Shown piece after piece: positions 1 through 9,596 of a DNA stretch of 46,158 nt. Position 1 is the first letter of the stretch. Each line of letters begins with the position of its first letter. Source of the stretch: an archaeon. GTDB taxonomy: Archaea > Nanobdellota > Nanobdellia > SCGC-AAA011-G17 > PNOQ01. The position numbers and the translations under genes were made by a program. The notes below the pieces were generated by a model. The model did not search any database. It was given only the letters and a program-made list of their open reading frames with translations, and was not told the DNA's origin. The stretch spans positions 1-46,158 of the forward strand of contig JABHIB010000005.1 in NCBI GenBank assembly GCA_018671245.1. Reading direction: 5' to 3'.

Positions 1-89
1 TATAGTGGTGTTTTAACTATATTAAACCTTTTATCAAAACTTTAGCTTTTTTACAAAAGATTTATAAATAACTAAGAATAAAGATAAAT

Positions 90-1049
90 ATGGTTAAAAT
101 AACCAAAACTGATGAAATCATACTTTCTATGTTAGAAGAGGACTCGAGAGTGCAAGAAAAGGAAATAGCAAAACAGTGCAAACTTTCCAAGGATTCAATT
201 AGATATAGGATAAAAAGATTAGAAAATAAAGGAGTAATCAAAGGTTATAGTGCATTTGTAGATTATACCAAGATGAACAAACATTTAGTAAAACTATATC
301 TTTCAATAAATTCTCCCATAGCAATAAAAGAAGATTTGATTAAATTTGCAGAAAAAAAGAAAGAAACATTCACCATCTACGAAAGTATAGGAGAGTGGGA
401 TTTGTGTGTGACTTTTTTTGTAGAAGACCTAAAACAATATTATACCATAGAGAATGAAATACTTTCAACATGGGGAAAATATATTTCACATAAAGAGTTT
501 CTAATAATGTTAGAATCTAAAGTTTACAATCATAAAATGTTCTTAAAGGATAGAAAGAATAAAACAAAAAAGATTTTTGGACCAAAAACAGATTATAATC
601 TAAATGAATTAGATCAACAACTTGTTTTAGAAATGATAAAAAATTCTAGACAGAGTATTATAACTCTAGCTAATAAATTCAATAAAAGTCATATAACAAT
701 AACAAATCACCTAAGGAGATTAATCGCCCAAGATATAATATATCCTCGAACATCGATAGATTATGAAAAACTAGGTTTAAAAAATTACAAATTATTTATA
801 GAGGTATCAGAATATAATACTCAAGTAGAAAATAAGATTATGACTTTCTTAGAATTACTACCAAATACTTTCAACATAATAAGGGTAGTTGGAGATTGGA
901 AATTAGAAGTTGAAATACTAACTAAAGAATACAAAGAAGTTGAAGAAATAACGAGAAATCTTTATGACAATTTTTCAGAAAACATAAGAAATGTCAAATT
1001 ATTTGTCATAAGTAAAGAACAGTTTTATCCGGGGATAATTAATCAATAA
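90..1049 (+). CDS. Lrp/AsnC-family transcriptional regulator with two winged-HTH segments
   Basis: ORF; N-terminal 'TDEIILSMLEEDSRVQEKEIAKQCKLSKDSIRYRIKRLENKGVIKGY' is Lrp-type HTH; second HTH 'LDQQLVLEMIKNSRQSIITLANKFNKSHITITNHLRRL'. Confidence 0.8.
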   Translation: MVKITKTDEIILSMLEEDSRVQEKEIAKQCKLSKDSIRYRIKRLENKGVIKGYSAFVDYTKMNKHLVKLYLSINSPIAIKEDLIKFAEKKKETFTIYESIGEWDLCVTFFVEDLKQYYTIENEILSTWGKYISHKEFLIMLESKVYNHKMFLKDRKNKTKKIFGPKTDYNLNELDQQLVLEMIKNSRQSIITLANKFNKSHITITNHLRRLIAQDIIYPRTSIDYEKLGLKNYKLFIEVSEYNTQVENKIMTFLELLPNTFNIIRVVGDWKLEVEILTKEYKEVEEITRNLYDNFSENIRNVKLFVISKEQFYPGIINQ

Positions 1050-1080
1050 CTTTATATTAAAACAAATCTAACTAACCTCA

Positions 1081-2742
1081 ATGAAATATTCAATCTTAAC
1101 AAAAACTTATCAAGAATTAGAAGCGACTACAAAAAGATTAGAAAAAACAGAAATAATCTCAGAACTTCTTAAAAAAACTAAAGATTTAGAAAAAGTAATT
1201 TATTTATTGCAAGGAAAAGTTTTTCCAAAATGGGATGAAAGAAAAACAGGTATTTCTTCAAGATTAGTTCTAAAAGCAATTAATTCGGCAACAGGAGTCT
1301 CAACAAATAATTTAGAAAAAGAATGGGTAAAAAAAGGAGACTTAGGAATCGTAGTTGAAGAACAAATAAAAAAATCAAAACAAACCTCACTATTCAAAAC
1401 AAAACTGACTATGGACAAAGTTTTTGATAATATACAAAAACTGGCAGAGTTAGAAGGAAAGGGGACAGTAACTAAAAAAATCCAGCATATAATTGAACTA
1501 CTAACTTCTGCAGAACCAGAAGAAGCAAAATATATTGTAAGAACACTAATTGAAGATCTAAGAATTGGGGTAAAAGGTGGAGTAATAAAAGATTCAATTG
1601 CTAAAGCATTTTCAAAAGAATCAAAAGAAATAGAGGTGGCATACAATCTAACAAATGATTTTGCAGAAGTAGCTATAGCAGCAAAAGATAATAAATTAAA
1701 ATCTTTAAAGATGAAAACTGGGAAACCCATAAATCCCATGCTTGCAATTCGAGTAGAATCAATAAAAGAGGCATTTAAGGCAGTAGGGACTCCTGCACTA
1801 GTTGATCAGAAATTAGATGGGTTCAGACTTCAGATCCATAAAAAAGGGGATGAAATAACTCTATTTACAAGAAGACTAGAGAATGTTACAAAACAATTTG
1901 AAGAAATTCTCCCAACAATTAGAGAAAATATAAAACTAACCGAATGCATATTGGATTCGGAGTTAGTAGGGTATGATCCAAAAACAAAAAAACACTTACC
2001 TTTCCAAACAATTTCTCAAAGAATAAGAAGAAAATATGATATTGAAAAATCTGCAGAAGAAACACCTGTAGAAATAAATCTGTTTGACATAATAAGTAAA
2101 GATAAGGAATCTCTATTGACTATGTCTCAGAAAGAAAGAAGAAAAGTTTTGGAAAAAGTTACAAAAGAAGAAACTAGAAAAATAGTAATCACAAAAAAAT
2201 TAATAACAGATTCGGAAAAAGAAGTTGAACAATTCTACAAGAAATCTTTGAAAGATGGGCACGAAGGAGTGATGATTAAGAGTATTGAATCAGAATACGT
2301 TCCAGGAAGAAGAGTTGGAGGTTGGGTAAAATTAAAACCAACAAAAGAGAATTTAGACTTAGTAATTCTAGAAGCAGGTTGGGGAGAAGGAAAAAGATCA
2401 AATTGGTTAGCATCTTTTACTTTAGCATGCAGAGATAAGAATAATTTATTAACAATCGGAAAGGTTGGAACTGGTGTGGCAGAAAAAGAAGCAGAATTGA
2501 CTTTTGAAATGTTAACAAATGAATTAAAACCTTTGATAATCGAACAAAAGGGTAAACAGGTGACATTAAAACCTAGAATAATTTTAGAGATAGGCTATGA
2601 AGAAATTCAGAGATCACCGACGTACAAAAGCGGATTTGCGCTAAGATTTCCAAAAGTTATAAGACTAAGAAAGGATTTAGGATTTGAAGATATAGATAAT
2701 CTAGAAAGAGTAAAAAAACTTCATAAATCTCAAATAAAATAA
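1081..2742 (+). CDS. lig: ATP-dependent DNA ligase (archaeal/eukaryal type I)
   Basis: Adenylation motif 'DQKLDGFRLQIHKKG', 'DSELVGYD', 'DGHEGVMIKS', 'GWVKLKP' in order. Confidence 0.95.
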   Translation: MKYSILTKTYQELEATTKRLEKTEIISELLKKTKDLEKVIYLLQGKVFPKWDERKTGISSRLVLKAINSATGVSTNNLEKEWVKKGDLGIVVEEQIKKSKQTSLFKTKLTMDKVFDNIQKLAELEGKGTVTKKIQHIIELLTSAEPEEAKYIVRTLIEDLRIGVKGGVIKDSIAKAFSKESKEIEVAYNLTNDFAEVAIAAKDNKLKSLKMKTGKPINPMLAIRVESIKEAFKAVGTPALVDQKLDGFRLQIHKKGDEITLFTRRLENVTKQFEEILPTIRENIKLTECILDSELVGYDPKTKKHLPFQTISQRIRRKYDIEKSAEETPVEINLFDIISKDKESLLTMSQKERRKVLEKVTKEETRKIVITKKLITDSEKEVEQFYKKSLKDGHEGVMIKSIESEYVPGRRVGGWVKLKPTKENLDLVILEAGWGEGKRSNWLASFTLACRDKNNLLTIGKVGTGVAEKEAELTFEMLTNELKPLIIEQKGKQVTLKPRIILEIGYEEIQRSPTYKSGFALRFPKVIRLRKDLGFEDIDNLERVKKLHKSQIK

Positions 2743-2843
2743 TCACTTAACAATAATAATCTTTATATATCACCACTTTGATATAGTACTTATCGGTTGT
2801 AATACTTATAAAAAGAGGGGTGTTACTCAGGGGTTTAAAATAA

Positions 2844-3635
2844 ATGATAGTTAAAGAAGATTTTCTCAACAAGTTACGCCAATTTTTTGGGCTAAACTTA
2901 TATGAAGTTAGAATTTGGACAGCACTTTTATCACGAGGAGTTTCAACAGCAGGAGAGTTATCCGACATCGGGGATGTACCTCGTTCAAGGACATACGACG
3001 TTCTAGAATCATTGGAGAAAAAAGGTTTTGTAATGATGAAACTTGGAAAACCTATTCAATATTTGGCAGTCGAACCTAAAGAAGTTGTTGAGCGTGTTAA
3101 AAAATCTATAAAAGATGACGCTAATAAAAATATTCAAAAATTAAAAGACCTATCAAATACTGATATACTAACGGAGTTAACAAACCTCCACACACAAGGT
3201 ATAGAATTTGTTGAACCTACAGATCTTTCTGGTTCCATAAGGGGTAGACATAATATTTATACTCATCTGGAAACAATGGTTAAGAAAGCAGAAGATTCTG
3301 TAACAATTGTGACTACTGAAAAAGGTCTGCCAAGAAAAACAGAAGCACTATCTCATTTATTTGCAAAGCTAGCAAAAAAAGGAGTTTCAATAAAGATTGC
3401 GGCACCAGTGTCTGAAGAAGATATTGGAAAAATGAAAGATATAACAAAACATGCCGAAGTTAAAAATGTTGAAAATCTTGATGCAAGATTTGTTGTTGTT
3501 GATGGAAAAGAAGTTCTATTCATGGTAACAGATGATGAAGCAATACATCCTTCTTATGATGTTGGAGTATGGATAAATGCACCATTTTTTGCTGGAGCAC
3601 TGGAATCACTAACTAAAACTACTGTAGACAAGTAG
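2844..3635 (+). CDS. TrmB-family transcriptional regulator
   Basis: N-terminal 'LYEVRIWTALLSRGVSTAGELSDIGDVPRSRTYDVLESLEKKGFV' TrmB-type wHTH followed by a PLD-like effector domain. Confidence 0.85.
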   Translation: MIVKEDFLNKLRQFFGLNLYEVRIWTALLSRGVSTAGELSDIGDVPRSRTYDVLESLEKKGFVMMKLGKPIQYLAVEPKEVVERVKKSIKDDANKNIQKLKDLSNTDILTELTNLHTQGIEFVEPTDLSGSIRGRHNIYTHLETMVKKAEDSVTIVTTEKGLPRKTEALSHLFAKLAKKGVSIKIAAPVSEEDIGKMKDITKHAEVKNVENLDARFVVVDGKEVLFMVTDDEAIHPSYDVGVWINAPFFAGALESLTKTTVDK

Positions 3636-3665
3636 ATTTATAAGTGAAACCAACTTTTTATTTTT

Positions 3666-3779
3666 ATGGTTAAATGTACTGAGTGTAAGGAAACTATTGA
3701 AGAAACTTTTTTAGGAAAGATTAGTGGAACTTATATAAAAGGAAAACCTATCTGTAAAGTGTGTCAAAAAAAGAAATAA
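3666..3779 (+). CDS. 37-aa zinc-ribbon microprotein
   Basis: Own translation MVKCTECKETIEETFLGKISGTYIKGKPICKVCQKKK; two CxxC pairs; upstream TATA-like 'gatttataagtg'; too short for the supplied ORF track. Confidence 0.7.
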   Translation: MVKCTECKETIEETFLGKISGTYIKGKPICKVCQKKK

Positions 3780-3844
3780 ATTTAGTTCAAGTCAATAAAT
3801 CTCTATGGTAAATTTTTTAAAGAAACTAATCTAATATCTAAATA

Positions 3845-4738
3845 ATGAGAAATAAACAACAAAAGTTGGCGATAGTAATATCTAGTATTCTTGTAGCGCT
3901 TGTTGGGATTATAGTAAAACTAGTTGGAGATACATTACATCCATTTACATTCACATTTTATAGACTATTTATTGGGACAATATTCTTATTTATTGTACTG
4001 CCTCTTATAGATCAAGATTTTTATAAAGTTAGATTAAAAGATTTCAAATTATTCGCAATTTCGGGATTCTTTTTAGCTGCATCAATAAGCTCATTTGTTT
4101 ATGCAGTAAATTTAATAGATGTTTCAAGTGCAGTTTTGATTACCTCAACTTATGTATTCTTTGTGGTACTTTTTGCATTTTTATTTTTAAAAGAGAAACT
4201 TAGACATAGACAAGTCATATCAATGATATTAATTTTAGCGGGTTTAATGATATTAAATCCATTAAATCTAGCAGGAAGTTTTAAGGGAGTATTAATAGCT
4301 ATTCTAAATGCAATATTTCATGCAGCACTATTGGTATATATGAAATTCGCTGGCAAAAATCACAGGTCTAGCTCAATAGCATGGTCTTTATTATTTGCAT
4401 CAATTTTACTTGCACCATCATTATTAATATTTGGAACTGGAGAAATTATATCAGTAATCCCTCACATGATGTTTGTAGGAGGAGTTTTGACAGCGATACC
4501 TTACACACTTTTAGCATTTGGACTAAAAGATATCAGTACAGATACAACTGCGATAATACAGCTATCTATTACTCCTGTTTCGGCAATAATCTTTGCAGCA
4601 GTTTTCCTTGGAGAGAAACTGACTGAGCAGACCATAATGGGTGGAAGTTTGATTGTTGTCGGTGGTATAACTCTTATATATTCTATATCTAAGTTCAAAA
4701 ATTTTCTAAGTGCTCATTTACACGCACATCATCAATAA
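3845..4738 (+). CDS. EamA/DMT-superfamily transporter
   Basis: About ten hydrophobic helices in two repeats; 'SSAVLITSTYVFFVVLFAFLFLKEKLRHRQ' and 'TPVSAIIFAAVFLGEKLTEQTIMGG' EamA motifs. Confidence 0.85.
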   Translation: MRNKQQKLAIVISSILVALVGIIVKLVGDTLHPFTFTFYRLFIGTIFLFIVLPLIDQDFYKVRLKDFKLFAISGFFLAASISSFVYAVNLIDVSSAVLITSTYVFFVVLFAFLFLKEKLRHRQVISMILILAGLMILNPLNLAGSFKGVLIAILNAIFHAALLVYMKFAGKNHRSSSIAWSLLFASILLAPSLLIFGTGEIISVIPHMMFVGGVLTAIPYTLLAFGLKDISTDTTAIIQLSITPVSAIIFAAVFLGEKLTEQTIMGGSLIVVGGITLIYSISKFKNFLSAHLHAHHQ

Positions 4739-4782
4739 TCAGTAAATCTTATAAACTGTTTTCAGATTATAATTTACAACAT

Positions 4783-4868
4783 GAGGAGGTGCCGGAGTCT
4801 GGTCAAACGGGCAGGACTTAAAATCCTGTGGCTTAGTGCCTACGAGGGTTCAAATCCCTTCTTCCTCA
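4783..4868 (+). tRNA. tRNA-Leu(TAA)
   Basis: Acceptor GAGGAGG/CTTCCTC, anticodon loop CTTAAAA, long variable arm, T arm GGGTTCAAATCCC. Confidence 0.93.
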
Positions 4869-4880
4869 TTTTATATTTTT

Positions 4881-4953
4881 GCCTCGGTAGCTTAGTTGGT
4901 AGAGCACTACATTGGTAATGTAGAGGTCGTGGGTTCAACCCCCATCCGAGGCT
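4881..4953 (+). tRNA. tRNA-Thr(GGT)
   Basis: Acceptor GCCTCGG/CCGAGGC, anticodon stem CTACA/TGTAG with loop TTGGTAA, T loop TTCAACC. Confidence 0.94.
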
Positions 4954-5000
4954 TTTTAAAACAAAAAGATATTTATATAAGTGAAATTAATAATTACTCT

Positions 5001-5696
5001 ATGAACAAAAGGGGACAGTTTTACATAATCACAGTTTTAGTTTTAGCTATGGCAACATATGCTATTACAATGGAATCAAACACTCTAAGAAAAAGTATAC
5101 TCTTTGAGGATTTTGATGCACTCTCTCAGAATTATATAACTGAGTCTACAAAGATAATAAATTATGCAATAGAGAATGAAGATGTTGGAAATATTGAAGA
5201 TCAATTAGATAATTTTACGAAGTCATTTTTAGAGTATGCAAAACAAAGAGATCCAAATGTTGAACTTGTTTATATCTTTAGCAATGGAACAAATGTAACT
5301 GTTTCTAATTATTTTGATGAGACTAATATAAATTATGGCAATTCTACAATTTTCCCAACAAGCCAAGTAGTTAACCAAACAATAACTCTAGAAGTTGGAG
5401 GAAAAGATTTCGCTCATCAGACTCCTATCTCTGTTGGAGATCTGGGAAAAACTTGGTATACTCAATCTGGAGCTACAGGGGAACAAATGAATCTATCTAT
5501 TAGCGGTTTTTTACACAATTTCGATTTGAGTAGTGGGCCCGATTTTAAGGTTATAATAAGGACTTCTTCAGGAGAAGAAACAATAGATCTAGGGGCAGGC
5601 GATGAAACTTGGACACCTAGGTCAAAATTAAGAGGAGGGGAAGAAAATTTTGGAGAGAGATTTATAGGAGTGCTCCAACAGATTATCTTATCATAA
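5001..5696 (+). CDS. Pilin-like secreted protein, class III-type signal (KRG|Q)
   Basis: Start corrected from 4896, which lies inside tRNA-Thr, to ATG 5001; 'MNKRGQFYIITVLVLAMATYAI'; TATA 'atatttatata' ~27 nt upstream. Confidence 0.75.
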   Translation: MNKRGQFYIITVLVLAMATYAITMESNTLRKSILFEDFDALSQNYITESTKIINYAIENEDVGNIEDQLDNFTKSFLEYAKQRDPNVELVYIFSNGTNVTVSNYFDETNINYGNSTIFPTSQVVNQTITLEVGGKDFAHQTPISVGDLGKTWYTQSGATGEQMNLSISGFLHNFDLSSGPDFKVIIRTSSGEETIDLGAGDETWTPRSKLRGGEENFGERFIGVLQQIILS

Positions 5697-5697
5697 A

Positions 5698-6255
5698 ATG
5701 AAGAAAGGAATATCGCCACTAATCAGCTGGATATTATTATTTGGGTTTGCAGTATCTATGGGGACCGGAATAAGTATTTGGATAATAAATGAAATGGAGA
5801 CCATAAATATAGGTGGGCCTGGCCCAGAAACTTATTGTAAAGATGTGAGACTATCTATAAATGAGGTTTGTAGGGCAGCAGATAATAAAACTATTAATTT
5901 CAATGTAACAAATACCGGAAACTTTAAAATCTGGAGATACACAGTAGGTAGGGAGACAACAACTATACCCGAACAATGGTGTTTGGACCTTTATGCAGGG
6001 CCATCAACTCAAGGTTTAGAACCTGGATTGTCAGATCAATTCAATCTAAGCATAGCTGGAGACATGAGCCCGATAATTGGAACAGATTCAATGATCTACA
6101 AAGAATGTTATGATGTCGATTTAAATATATCAAGCGATGTAGTAAATAAAGTAAATATAATATCTTGGATAAAGATAGATGATGAGGTGATGTACTGTCC
6201 TGATCAGAAATTAGAAATTACCTCTTCAAATCCTGATTTAAACACAGCATGTTAA
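5698..6255 (+). CDS. Archaeal type IV pilin-like protein
   Basis: N-terminus 'MKKGISPLISWILLFGFAVSMGTGISIWI'; single following helix; Cys-containing ectodomain. Confidence 0.8.
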   Translation: MKKGISPLISWILLFGFAVSMGTGISIWIINEMETINIGGPGPETYCKDVRLSINEVCRAADNKTINFNVTNTGNFKIWRYTVGRETTTIPEQWCLDLYAGPSTQGLEPGLSDQFNLSIAGDMSPIIGTDSMIYKECYDVDLNISSDVVNKVNIISWIKIDDEVMYCPDQKLEITSSNPDLNTAC

Positions 6256-6256
6256 A

Positions 6257-6706
6257 ATGACAAATAAAAAAGCGATAAGTCCAATGATTGCAACAGTTCT
6301 AATGGTAGCCTTTGCGATAGTACTAGCAATACTTGTGTGGTTTTGGTACTCTGGAGTAATAGATGATTACACAAACAAACTCGGACTAACAGGTCAACAA
6401 AGTTGTGCACAAGAAGTAGACTTCACACTTGGAGCTGCAACCATTATAGGGACCGATATCTCTTTTGAAATAGAAAATAAAGGTTCTGTAGATATAAATA
6501 AATTCAAAGTAATAATCACTGGAGACACTATAGCGACAGAAGATACAAGTACCGGGGTTCTAAAAGCATCAACAATTCCACTGTCTATACCGTTTAATGT
6601 TACTGTAATAGGAACTCCCACAAAAATAGAAGTAATGCCAATAATAGTTATACAAGGTCAGGTAACAATCTGTGATGAAAAGATAGAAACCTCGAGCGTA
6701 ATTTAA
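6257..6706 (+). CDS. Archaeal type IV pilin
   Basis: N-terminus 'MTNKKAISPMIATVLMVAFAIVLAILVWFW', the KAISPLIATVL archaeal pilin signature. Confidence 0.88.
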   Translation: MTNKKAISPMIATVLMVAFAIVLAILVWFWYSGVIDDYTNKLGLTGQQSCAQEVDFTLGAATIIGTDISFEIENKGSVDINKFKVIITGDTIATEDTSTGVLKASTIPLSIPFNVTVIGTPTKIEVMPIIVIQGQVTICDEKIETSSVI

Positions 6707-6796
6707 TAATTCTACCAAAACCCTTAAATACATACTAAACAAATTTTAGACTAAGATCATAGTTATAAAATGATTAAAAGAGGAGGTGAAGAGAGA

Positions 6797-7261
6797 GTGA
6801 ATAAGAAAGCGATATCCCCATTAATTGCAACAGTTCTAATCGTAGGATTTACAATATTACTTGCAGTTCTAGTTATAGGTTTCATTGAAGATATAACTAA
6901 AACAAGAATGTGTGATGAAGGTTGTAAAATCGAAGCTAATACTGGATGTATGCAACTAACTAATTTTGATGTGACTGGAGTAAATGGAACTGGTCTTGCA
7001 AACATAAGTATAACAAACAGAAATACTGCTGACACTAGTTATGCAATTGCAGTTTATGATTTAAACGGAGCATCACTAGAAGTAAAACAAGGAAATTTAA
7101 CGTCTTTTAATAATACTGTTGTAGAATTTACAGGATTATCTGGAGATCCAGTTTCTGCTAAGTTTATACCGACAGTTGAAGTAGTATACTCACAAGAAGA
7201 CTTAGACAAAGAATGTAATTGTGCAGTAACATGTGGTGAAGGGATAGAAATAACATTCTAA
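6797..7261 (+). CDS. Archaeal type IV pilin, candidate major subunit; GTG start
   Basis: Start re-assigned from ATG 6770 to GTG 6797: 'aggaggtg' SD at 6781-6788 lies inside the longer ORF and the protein then begins 'MNKKAISPLIATVLIVGFTILLAVLVIGF'. Confidence 0.82.
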   Translation: MNKKAISPLIATVLIVGFTILLAVLVIGFIEDITKTRMCDEGCKIEANTGCMQLTNFDVTGVNGTGLANISITNRNTADTSYAIAVYDLNGASLEVKQGNLTSFNNTVVEFTGLSGDPVSAKFIPTVEVVYSQEDLDKECNCAVTCGEGIEITF

Positions 7262-7290
7262 TAACTTCATCAATTTTTTATTTTTTTAAA

Positions 7291-7794
7291 ATGAAAAAGA
7301 AGAAAGGACAAATTTGGATATCTGCAGTGCTATACATGGCACTAGGAATAGTAATAATCACTCTAATTTTATCAGTAGGTATGCCAGTTATAGAGAAGAT
7401 GAGAGATAGGCATACACTAATTCAAACAGAAGAACTTCTATCTAATTTAGATGGAGTAATAAGATCAGTAAACAATCAAGGCCCTGGGGCATCAGATGTA
7501 ATAAGTATGGGGATTAGTGAAGGGACATTTGACATCGACACAGCTGGTGAGAAAATTAAGTGGGATATGGAAACCTCTGCACTCCTATCAGAACCAGGTA
7601 TCACTATTGAGCATGGAAATTTAAGATTATTAACTCTAGAAGAAGGGAATCATTACTTAGTTAGTTTGGAGCTAGACTACTCTACCACATCTATCAATAT
7701 TACTTATGGAGGGTTTCTTCCAATTTCTGGGAAACACAGAATAGCTATCCAGAATAAAGGGAACAATGAAATCCACTTGGAGGATTTATCATAA
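7291..7794 (+). CDS. Pilin-like protein, class III-type signal (KKG|Q)
   Basis: N-terminus 'MKKKKGQIWISAVLYMALGIVIITLILSVGMPVIEKM'; stop overlaps ATPase start (TAATG). Confidence 0.75.
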   Translation: MKKKKGQIWISAVLYMALGIVIITLILSVGMPVIEKMRDRHTLIQTEELLSNLDGVIRSVNNQGPGASDVISMGISEGTFDIDTAGEKIKWDMETSALLSEPGITIEHGNLRLLTLEEGNHYLVSLELDYSTTSINITYGGFLPISGKHRIAIQNKGNNEIHLEDLS

Positions 7795-9362
7795 TGAAGA
7801 ATTTACCAAAACTAGACAAAAAAGAGGAAACTATATTCAAATTAGATCTTGTACCAAAATTACCTGTTTTCAAAGATGTTGAAAAAGAACAAATTGATAT
7901 TAAATATGCACTTATTGCACCATATGCGTATGCTCATATCTATTGGGATAAAAAACAAAAAGAGGTAATCTACACAATAGAAGAACCTGAGTTAGCACCC
8001 AAAGAGAAAAAAGTTCTAAACCTAATTGAAGAAGGTGTTAGAGAATTAATTAATATAAGTTATTTAGCTGTCAAAAAAGGAGAGGCAGTGATAGAGTATT
8101 TAGAAAAAAATGTTAGAGTGCTTCTAAATGAATTACGTATAACTCTAACTAAAGAATCTTATTTGAAGATAATGTATTATATTTATAGAGATTTTGTAGG
8201 ACTTGGAAGAATAGAACCTTTGATGCAAGATCAGTTAATTGAAGACATAGAATGTAATGGTGCAGAATTCCCAATTTATATAGTTCACAGAAAATTTAGA
8301 AATTTAAAGACTACTGTACAATATAATAAAATTGATGAGTTAGCATCTTTTGTTGAAAAACTGGCTCAAAAATGTGGACAGTATGTTTCATATGCTACTC
8401 CTTTGTTAGATGGTGCACTACCTGACGGAAGCAGAGTAAATGCGACTTTCACTGAAGACATAACTTCAAGAGGTCCAACTTTCACAATCAGAAAGTTCAC
8501 AAAAAAACCTTGGACACCAACACAATTAATTTATTTAAGGACACTACCTCCTGAAGTACTAGCTTACCTTTGGTTAGTTATAGAGTATGAAAGAAACATA
8601 ATGATTATTGGAGGAACAGCTTCCGGAAAAACAACGCTATTAAACGCACTAACTTTCTTTATCCCTCCTGCAGCTAGAGTTGTATCAATTGAAGATACAA
8701 GAGAGTTAAATCTGGAACATAGTAATTGGCTTCCATCTGTAGCTAGAGCAGGAGTAGGATTATCAAATTTGGTTGGACAAAAATATGGGGAAGTAACTCT
8801 ATTCAATCTTCTTAAAGAGAGTTTCAGAATGAATCCTGATTATGTTATTATCGGGGAGATAAGGGGAGAAGAGGCATACATCTTATTCCAGGGTATGGCT
8901 TCTGGACATCCTAGTTTTGGTACAATGCACGCAAATAATGTAGATACTATGATAAAAAGGCTAGAGACACCTCCGATAAATCTATCCCCTTCTTTGGTAG
9001 AAACTATGGATACAGTAGTTGTAATGACTAGTGCAAAAATGGGTGGAAAATCAGTAAGGAGAGTAAAGGAAGTATCTGAAATTATCTCGATATCTGATTC
9101 TGGAGCAAAGATAAATAATCCTTTTGTATGGGATCCTAGGACTGATTCATTCGTGGCAAATTCAGAAAGTGTAGTATTCAAAGAAATCTCATTACAACAA
9201 GGAGTTAGAGAACAAGACTTAATAGCAGAATACAATAAGAGGTCAAGACTGTTATCAAAATTATATGAAAAAAGAGTATTCGAATTTTCAGAAGTTCAAG
9301 ATATCATCAGCGAATACTATAAAAATCCGAACGCAGTTCTTCGGAGATTTGGGGTGGTCTAA
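7794..9362 (+). CDS. Type II/IV secretion system ATPase (TadA/PilT/ArlI-like)
   Basis: Walker A 'IIGGTASGKTTLLNAL', 'VVSIEDTRELNL', Walker B-like 'PDYVIIGEIRGEEAYILFQGMASGHPSFGTMHANN'. Confidence 0.95.
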   Translation: MKNLPKLDKKEETIFKLDLVPKLPVFKDVEKEQIDIKYALIAPYAYAHIYWDKKQKEVIYTIEEPELAPKEKKVLNLIEEGVRELINISYLAVKKGEAVIEYLEKNVRVLLNELRITLTKESYLKIMYYIYRDFVGLGRIEPLMQDQLIEDIECNGAEFPIYIVHRKFRNLKTTVQYNKIDELASFVEKLAQKCGQYVSYATPLLDGALPDGSRVNATFTEDITSRGPTFTIRKFTKKPWTPTQLIYLRTLPPEVLAYLWLVIEYERNIMIIGGTASGKTTLLNALTFFIPPAARVVSIEDTRELNLEHSNWLPSVARAGVGLSNLVGQKYGEVTLFNLLKESFRMNPDYVIIGEIRGEEAYILFQGMASGHPSFGTMHANNVDTMIKRLETPPINLSPSLVETMDTVVVMTSAKMGGKSVRRVKEVSEIISISDSGAKINNPFVWDPRTDSFVANSESVVFKEISLQQGVREQDLIAEYNKRSRLLSKLYEKRVFEFSEVQDIISEYYKNPNAVLRRFGVV

Positions 9363-9596
9363 TTGTCTATTGAAATGTTACATCAAAATGCTGAAACTCT
9401 AGACGAAGTTATAAAAAAATATTCTGTTTTAAAACAAAAGAGGCAGATGTTATATGACGAGATTCTAAAGACAAAAAATAATAATCGCAAAAAGGAATTA
9501 AAGGAAATAAGCTCTAGTTTAGACAAATTAAAGAATTACATTTTAGCACTTTTGACAAGCATGCAAAAACAGATAGATTCAGAAACGAAAAAATAA
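9363..9596 (+). CDS. Small coiled-coil protein in pilus operon, TTG start
   Basis: 77 aa, heptad-rich, starts directly after the ATPase stop; G-rich SD-like 'ggggtgg' at 9352; stop overlaps next ATG (TAATG). Confidence 0.65.
   Translation: MSIEMLHQNAETLDEVIKKYSVLKQKRQMLYDEILKTKNNNRKKELKEISSSLDKLKNYILALLTSMQKQIDSETKK

Noticed and set aside
1200-1739. 179-aa antisense ORF opposite the DNA ligase gene
   Set aside because: Low-complexity Ser/Phe-rich translation typical of the complement of a Lys/Glu-rich gene; no start context.
4896-5000. N-terminal extension of the first pilin ORF
   Set aside because: Overlaps the well-formed tRNA-Thr gene; ATG 5001 has proper promoter spacing and a prepilin-like N-terminus.
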